Shown here: in pieces, positions 59,526 through 64,000 of the stretch
Position numbering within the stretch: the stretch's first letter is position 1
Layout of the letters: each line of letters opens with the position of its first letter
Position numbers and translations under genes: made by a program
Source of the DNA: Clostridiales bacterium
GTDB lineage: Bacteria; Bacillota; Clostridia; Saccharofermentanales; Saccharofermentanaceae
Assembly (NCBI GenBank): GCA_017550385.1
Contig: JAFZPJ010000048.1
Span: 1-64,000 of the forward strand
Direction of reading: 5' to 3'
DNA: 64,000 bases
The notes under the pieces: model-generated
Told to the model about the DNA's origin: nothing
Seen by the model: only the letters and a program-made list of their open reading frames with translations
Databases searched by the model: none

Positions 59526-61784
59526 TCAATTCTCAGGATCGTTATTGAAGCTGATCTGATATCTGTTGTAATCAAAGTCTGTTGTTATCTTTTTGTATAT
59601 AGCATTCAGGGCGGATTTTGTTGTTGCCTTAATGACAAAATCCATTCTGTACTTTCCTCTTAATTCGTATATGACATCCGGCATGGGTCCGAACAATTCA
59701 AAGCCGTGCTTCTCATCCTGGAACGAGAGAAAATCCTTAAGATAAGACTTGAGTTCATCTGCCTTTAATGTAAGGTCTTCTTCGTTATCGTCAGACAGGA
59801 TCAGCTCGCCTATGGCCTTGAACGGAGGAAGCTGGAGTTTCTCTCTATACTCGATCTCCGCCTTATAGAAAGCATCGTAATCCTGAGTCAACGCATATTT
59901 GAACAGAGGTAGATCAGGCCTGTAGCTTTGTACAAATACTTTACCCGGAGCATCTGCCCTTCCGGCCCTTCCTGCTGCCTGCGTGATGAGCTGGAAAGCC
60001 CTTTCGGAAGCCCTGTACGATGAAGACGCCAGCATGAGGTCCGCACCGAGTACGCCAACTACAGTAACATTCGGGAAGTCATGACCCTTGGCGATCATCT
60101 GCGTGCCTATCAGGAACGAAGCCCTACCTTCGGCAAAATCGTCGATAATGTCGCGGTATGCTTTGGGTGACATGGTCGTATCCTGATCCATCCTGAGCAC
60201 ATTCTCGGTCGGATAGAGTTTTTTGATAAGTTCTTCCAGCTGCTGAGTTCCGAAGCCGGCACGGGTAAAATGGTTTCCGCCGCACGAACCGCACTCTGCG
60301 CTATCAGCAGGGATCGTATATCCGCAGTAATGACAGACAAGATTCTGTTTGCCTGTACGCTTGTTGTTATGTAGTGTCATCGCGACCGAGCAGTTAACAC
60401 AAGTAGCAGCAGTGCCGCAGTCATTACAGACGAGGGTTCTCGAGTAGCCTCGCCTGTTAAGGAAGAGCATGATCTGCTTGTGTTCGGACAGAGCAACGGA
60501 TATCGCCTGTCTGAGCGGAATCGAGAGCATCTCTCCGCTTCCAAGCTTGATCTGTTCCTTCATATCGACAGGAACCGTCTCAGGGAGCCTGGCCTGTTTC
60601 CTTGCCCTCGTCTTCAGCTCAACCAACTCGTAAACGCCTTGATTTGCGGCATAGAAGCTCTCGATCGAAGGTGTTGCGGAACCGAGTATTATCCTGGCTC
60701 CGGTATAATTTGATCTCATCCTCGCCACTTCTTTGGCCGAATACCTCGGATGCGTCTCAGATCTGTACGAACCATCGTGCTCTTCATCTATTACGATAAG
60801 CCCCAGGTTCTTTATGGGCGCGAAAACGCCGCTCCTGGGAGCAACGACGATCCTGGCGATACCGCGCCTTATCCTGTCCCATTGTATGTATCTCTGGTTA
60901 TCGGTAAGCCTGCTGTGCAGTACCGCAACACTGTCGCCGAGACGTCCTCTTATCCAGTTTATCGATTGAGGTGTAAGTGATATCTCGGGAACCATATACA
61001 GAACACTCCCGCCGCTCTCTAAGACCTTGCGAGCACAATTGAGATAGACCTCGGTCTTACCGCTGCCGGTGATACCGTAAAGAAGATAGACGGATTTATC
61101 ACCCCCCATGATCGTCTTTACGGCCTGCTTTTGCTCATCGTTAAGCTCATGTTCCTCTGTGAATCCTTCATCCGGTGTCTCTTCGAAGGCAAAATCGGAA
61201 GTAACTTCACTGTCCTCTGCCCTTGTCTTGTATGACCTTACCAGACCTTTGTCTATCACAGCCTTAAGCTGGGCAGCAGATGCACGGCAGCTGTATAAGA
61301 CCTCCTTCCTGTCAGAGGGGCCGTACTCAAGAAGGTATTCAAGTATATTGATGTGTGCGCTTGATCTCAAAGAACCGGAATCGAGCGCCTGTTTGGCAGT
61401 CTCCTTATCCGTAACTTCGATAAAAGCCACAGACTTATTCTTATGAGTCTCAACGCACGAAGGGATCATGAGTTCGAGAACTTCACCCCTCGTGCAGTTA
61501 TATCTTGCAGCGATCTTATCGATCACGGCGAGCTGATCTTCTGTAACTACCGGCAGATCAGACACCAAACCGGATACTTCCTTTACCTGATACTTAGATG
61601 TGTTTACATCGGATATCTCAGTTACCAGAGCGGTCTTAAGGCGGTTGCCCTTACCGAAAGGCACATTGCACAGACATCCGGGAACGACCTTTCCTTCAAG
61701 GTTGTCCGGGATCTTATATGTGTAAAGAACATCGGTCTGCTTTACCGCGCCTCTTAAGATCACACTGCAGTATCTCATCAGCAT
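59526..61784 (-). CDS. priA: Primosomal protein N' (PriA helicase)
   Basis: The 752-residue helicase has Walker A YGITGSGKTEVYL, DEEH in VIDEEHDGSY, two pairs of zinc-binding cysteines (CNDCGTAATCVNC and CHYCG...CGSCGG), and GRAGRADAPG. It restarts stalled replication forks. The ATG at 61784 follows the polC stop by six bases with GAGGATGA as ribosome site; ATG 61778 is an alternative. polC and priA form a replication pair. Confidence 0.96.
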   Translation of the reverse strand: MLMRYCSVILRGAVKQTDVLYTYKIPDNLEGKVVPGCLCNVPFGKGNRLKTALVTEISDVNTSKYQVKEVSGLVSDLPVVTEDQLAVIDKIAARYNCTRGEVLELMIPSCVETHKNKSVAFIEVTDKETAKQALDSGSLRSSAHINILEYLLEYGPSDRKEVLYSCRASAAQLKAVIDKGLVRSYKTRAEDSEVTSDFAFEETPDEGFTEEHELNDEQKQAVKTIMGGDKSVYLLYGITGSGKTEVYLNCARKVLESGGSVLYMVPEISLTPQSINWIRGRLGDSVAVLHSRLTDNQRYIQWDRIRRGIARIVVAPRSGVFAPIKNLGLIVIDEEHDGSYRSETHPRYSAKEVARMRSNYTGARIILGSATPSIESFYAANQGVYELVELKTRARKQARLPETVPVDMKEQIKLGSGEMLSIPLRQAISVALSEHKQIMLFLNRRGYSRTLVCNDCGTAATCVNCSVAMTLHNNKRTGKQNLVCHYCGYTIPADSAECGSCGGNHFTRAGFGTQQLEELIKKLYPTENVLRMDQDTTMSPKAYRDIIDDFAEGRASFLIGTQMIAKGHDFPNVTVVGVLGADLMLASSSYRASERAFQLITQAAGRAGRADAPGKVFVQSYRPDLPLFKYALTQDYDAFYKAEIEYREKLQLPPFKAIGELILSDDNEEDLTLKADELKSYLKDFLSFQDEKHGFELFGPMPDVIYELRGKYRMDFVIKATTKSALNAIYKKITTDFDYNRYQISFNNDPEN

Positions 61785-61790
61785 TCATCC

Positions 61791-64000
61791 TCACAGAAGG
61801 TCAAACAGATTCATCTGCGCGCTCTCAGGTAAGTCGTCTAATATTCCGCCGTAATCGAGCAGCTTCTGGGTAACTGACTGGCCTACCTTGGTACGGTTCA
61901 TGAAGTCTTCCCTGTTCTTAAACGGTCCGTCTGCTCTTGCAGCTTCTATTGCTTCACCGTTCGCAGGTGATACAGAACTTATCGCACAGAAAGGAGGCCT
62001 TATAAGCTTGTCACCGGCTTTGGCGAACTTGGTTCCGAGCGAATCCTCAAGAGTAATAGGTGCAAACTTAATGCCTCGCGCATACATCTCCTCAACAAGC
62101 TCATAGAAATAGAACTTGAGCTTGGTGTTAGGATCACCTTTGGCATGCATCTCGTCAGCAAGTTCGATCCTGCGTTGTTTTACTTTCTCGGGACCATTGC
62201 ACATATCTTCAGCATTGAACAGACCTTCACCTCTGTGCGTAAAGAACGAACAATAGTACTCTTCGGGATAGTAGACCTTGAACCAGGCTACTCTTAGCGT
62301 AGATATCGCGTATGCAGCAGCATGAGCCTTCGGGAACATGTACTTGATCTTTTGGCACGATTCAATATACCAGTCGGGTACTTTATTATCCTTCATCTCC
62401 TGGACATATTCAGGCCACTTAGCACACTCGCCTTTGGCAACCTTGCCCTTACGCACAGCTTCCATGATATCGAAAGCATCCCTGTCAGGCAGGCCCCAAT
62501 ATATCAGCGTCGTCATTATAGAGTCACGGCATCCGATGACCGAATTGAGGTCACATATACCGTTCCTGATAAGTTCCTGTGCATTACCGGTCCATACGTC
62601 AGTACCATGTGACAGACCCATGAGCTGGACAAGATCGTAGAACCTTGTAGGCTTTGTCTCTTTGATCATTCCTCTTGCCATGTTGGTGCCAAGCTCAGAG
62701 AGACCCAATGTGGCAGATCCCGCATCGGTTGCTTCAATGGGGAATCCCAGGGCTTCAGTACCCGTAAGAAGGCTCATGACCTTATCATCAGGTATCGGAA
62801 TATCGGTGATCGTCACTCCGGTAATATCGCTGAGCATCCTTAACACTGTAGGATCAGCATGACCTAAGATATCAAGTTTAAGGATAGTATCGTGCATAGC
62901 ACGGAAATCGAAGTGAGTCGTAATGATGCCGCCGTCAGTCTTATTGGCAGGGAACTGTATTGGCGTAAACTCATATACATCCATCTCCTTGGCGATTACA
63001 ACGATACCGCCCGGGTGCTGGGATGTTGTTCTCTTTACGCCTATGATGTCTCTGGACATATAGGCCAGATGAGCTTGAGTGAAGGGTTCTCCCCTTTCCT
63101 CACAGATCTTACGGCAAACGCCATACGCGTTCTTGTCCTGATAAGCTCCGATCGTACCTGCCTTGAAAGTATGCGTACCGCCGAACAGTTCGCCTACATA
63201 AGCATGTGCTCTCGGCTGATACTCACCGGAGAAGTTAAGGTCGATATCAGGCTGTTTATTGCCGCCGAATCCGAGGAAAGTCTCAAAAGGAATATCCTGA
63301 CCGTCGGGAATAAGCTTCTCGCCGCATTCAGGACAATTCTTCGGAGGAAGATCGTAACCGGAACCATATTTGCCCGTGTGATCAAACTCCGCGTAGTTGC
63401 ATTTGGGACACCTGTAATGAGGAGGCAACGGGTTAACTTCAGAGATACCGCACATCGTAGCGGCAAATGAAGATCCTACAGAACCTCTTGAACCAACTAC
63501 ATATCCGTCGTTGTTGGACTTCTTAACGAGTCTGTATGCGATATAGTACATGATCGCATAGCCGTTACCGATGATCGACTCAAGTTCTCTGTCGAGTCTA
63601 GCCTTAACCAGTTCATTAAGCACTCCCTTATGGCGGTACATACGGTTAGCACGTGTATAAGCTATATCTCTAATGTCAGCAGCAGCACGCGCGATCTGAG
63701 GCGGATATGATCCGTCGGGGAAAGGTTTGATACCGAACTCGATCATATCCGCGATCTTATTCGTGTTATCGATAACGACTTCTTCAGCCTTCTCCTCACC
63801 GAGATAACTGAATTCCTCGAGCATCTCCTCAGTAGTCCTGAAATACAGATCGCTCTGCATGTCAGCATCTTTGAAGCCCATGCTCATAAGCAGATATTTA
63901 CGGTACTGACCGTTTTCCTTATTGAGGAAGTGCGAGTCAGTAGTAGCACAAACAGGCATACCGTGATCATCTGCAGTCTCTACGAGCAATTCATTTATGA
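61791..64000 (-). CDS. polC: DNA polymerase III PolC, C-terminal part (5' end outside window)
   Basis: The frame is open to the right edge, giving 735 C-terminal residues. Visible are a cysteine pair region (CPKCNYAEF ... CPECGEKL), the polymerase metal site PDIDLNFSGEYQ, YQDKNAYGV with HPGGIVVIAK, and a terminal beta-clamp motif QMNLF. PolC is the Gram-positive replicative polymerase with built-in proofreading; the exonuclease part is outside. priA follows after six bases. Confidence 0.97.
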   Translation of the reverse strand, partial: INELLVETADDHGMPVCATTDSHFLNKENGQYRKYLLMSMGFKDADMQSDLYFRTTEEMLEEFSYLGEEKAEEVVIDNTNKIADMIEFGIKPFPDGSYPPQIARAAADIRDIAYTRANRMYRHKGVLNELVKARLDRELESIIGNGYAIMYYIAYRLVKKSNNDGYVVGSRGSVGSSFAATMCGISEVNPLPPHYRCPKCNYAEFDHTGKYGSGYDLPPKNCPECGEKLIPDGQDIPFETFLGFGGNKQPDIDLNFSGEYQPRAHAYVGELFGGTHTFKAGTIGAYQDKNAYGVCRKICEERGEPFTQAHLAYMSRDIIGVKRTTSQHPGGIVVIAKEMDVYEFTPIQFPANKTDGGIITTHFDFRAMHDTILKLDILGHADPTVLRMLSDITGVTITDIPIPDDKVMSLLTGTEALGFPIEATDAGSATLGLSELGTNMARGMIKETKPTRFYDLVQLMGLSHGTDVWTGNAQELIRNGICDLNSVIGCRDSIMTTLIYWGLPDRDAFDIMEAVRKGKVAKGECAKWPEYVQEMKDNKVPDWYIESCQKIKYMFPKAHAAAYAISTLRVAWFKVYYPEEYYCSFFTHRGEGLFNAEDMCNGPEKVKQRRIELADEMHAKGDPNTKLKFYFYELVEEMYARGIKFAPITLEDSLGTKFAKAGDKLIRPPFCAISSVSPANGEAIEAARADGPFKNREDFMNRTKVGQSVTQKLLDYGGILDDLPESAQMNLFDLL

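Noticed and set aside
1..64000. CRISPR arrays, transposases, integrases or prophage
   Set aside because: No regularly spaced repeats or mobile-element genes were seen; gene content and order are chromosomal housekeeping.

Overview
The window looks like chromosomal DNA of an anaerobic Clostridia-class Firmicute. Evidence: a PolC-type replicative polymerase, a T-box riboswitch, a Bacillus/Clostridium-type LexA box (GAAC-N4-GTTC) in front of recA, the [FeFe]-hydrogenase maturase HydE, flagellin-methylase-like FliB, a PgpH-type c-di-AMP phosphodiesterase, and the gene orders phoH-pgpH-ybeY-era-recO and dnaG-trmK-nif3. The genus cannot be fixed from sequence alone; a gut or rumen Oscillospirales/Saccharofermentans-like organism is a guess. 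No prophage, transposon, CRISPR array or rRNA gene was seen, and almost everything is conserved housekeeping or metabolic content on the minus strand.

Layout. 1-2.4 kb: 5' part of a large fused protein (metal-dependent TIM-barrel isomerase + acyl-CoA synthetase) preceded by a complete T-box leader with its own promoter and terminator. 2.4-5.5 kb: a small orphan protein, a GNAT acetyltransferase with an MFS transporter, and a MerR/GyrI-like regulator with a 19-bp-spacer promoter. 5.5-9.6 kb: a FliB-like / hydrolase-DUF4298 / small Cys-protein / HydE operon behind a cytoplasmic GH43 glycosidase. 9.8-12.3 kb: tRNA-Leu and a divergent nuclease-helicase fusion. 12.3-19.9 kb: ymdB-lspA-rluD-phoH-pgpH-(ybeY-era fusion)-recO, a tightly overlapping RNA-processing/second-messenger/repair operon. 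20-21.7 kb: SOS-controlled recA-recX. 21.7-28.5 kb: proC-rnhA-nudix-ftsK-pncC-murJ. 28.6-31.8 kb: tRNA-Trp, an orphan membrane-anchored protein, an SDR reductase and citrate synthase. 31.8-43.6 kb: M18 peptidase, cardiolipin synthase, amidohydrolase, a heterodimeric ABC exporter, murD, leuA, uppP. 43.7-51.5 kb: PHP phosphatase, prfB, aminotransferase + Lrp regulator, malic enzyme, an orphan membrane protein, and a long glutamine synthetase. 51.5-59.5 kb: aquaporin, purM, RNase P RNA, nif3, trmK, dnaG, yajC, dapB, dapA. 59.5-64 kb: priA and the 3' part of polC.

The most notable items are (i) the TIM-barrel/acyl-CoA synthetase fusion placed under a T-box whose specifier and discriminator-pairing base both fit tRNA-Val, (ii) a single-polypeptide YbeY-Era fusion, (iii) the HydE operon with a Cys-rich 58-residue protein missed by length-filtered gene calling, (iv) absence of rpoD from its usual slot between dnaG and trmK, and (v) rnpB lying without a visible terminator just upstream of purM. 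I found no clear evidence for a wholly new multi-gene system such as a defence island; the novelty candidates are fusions and regulatory placements.
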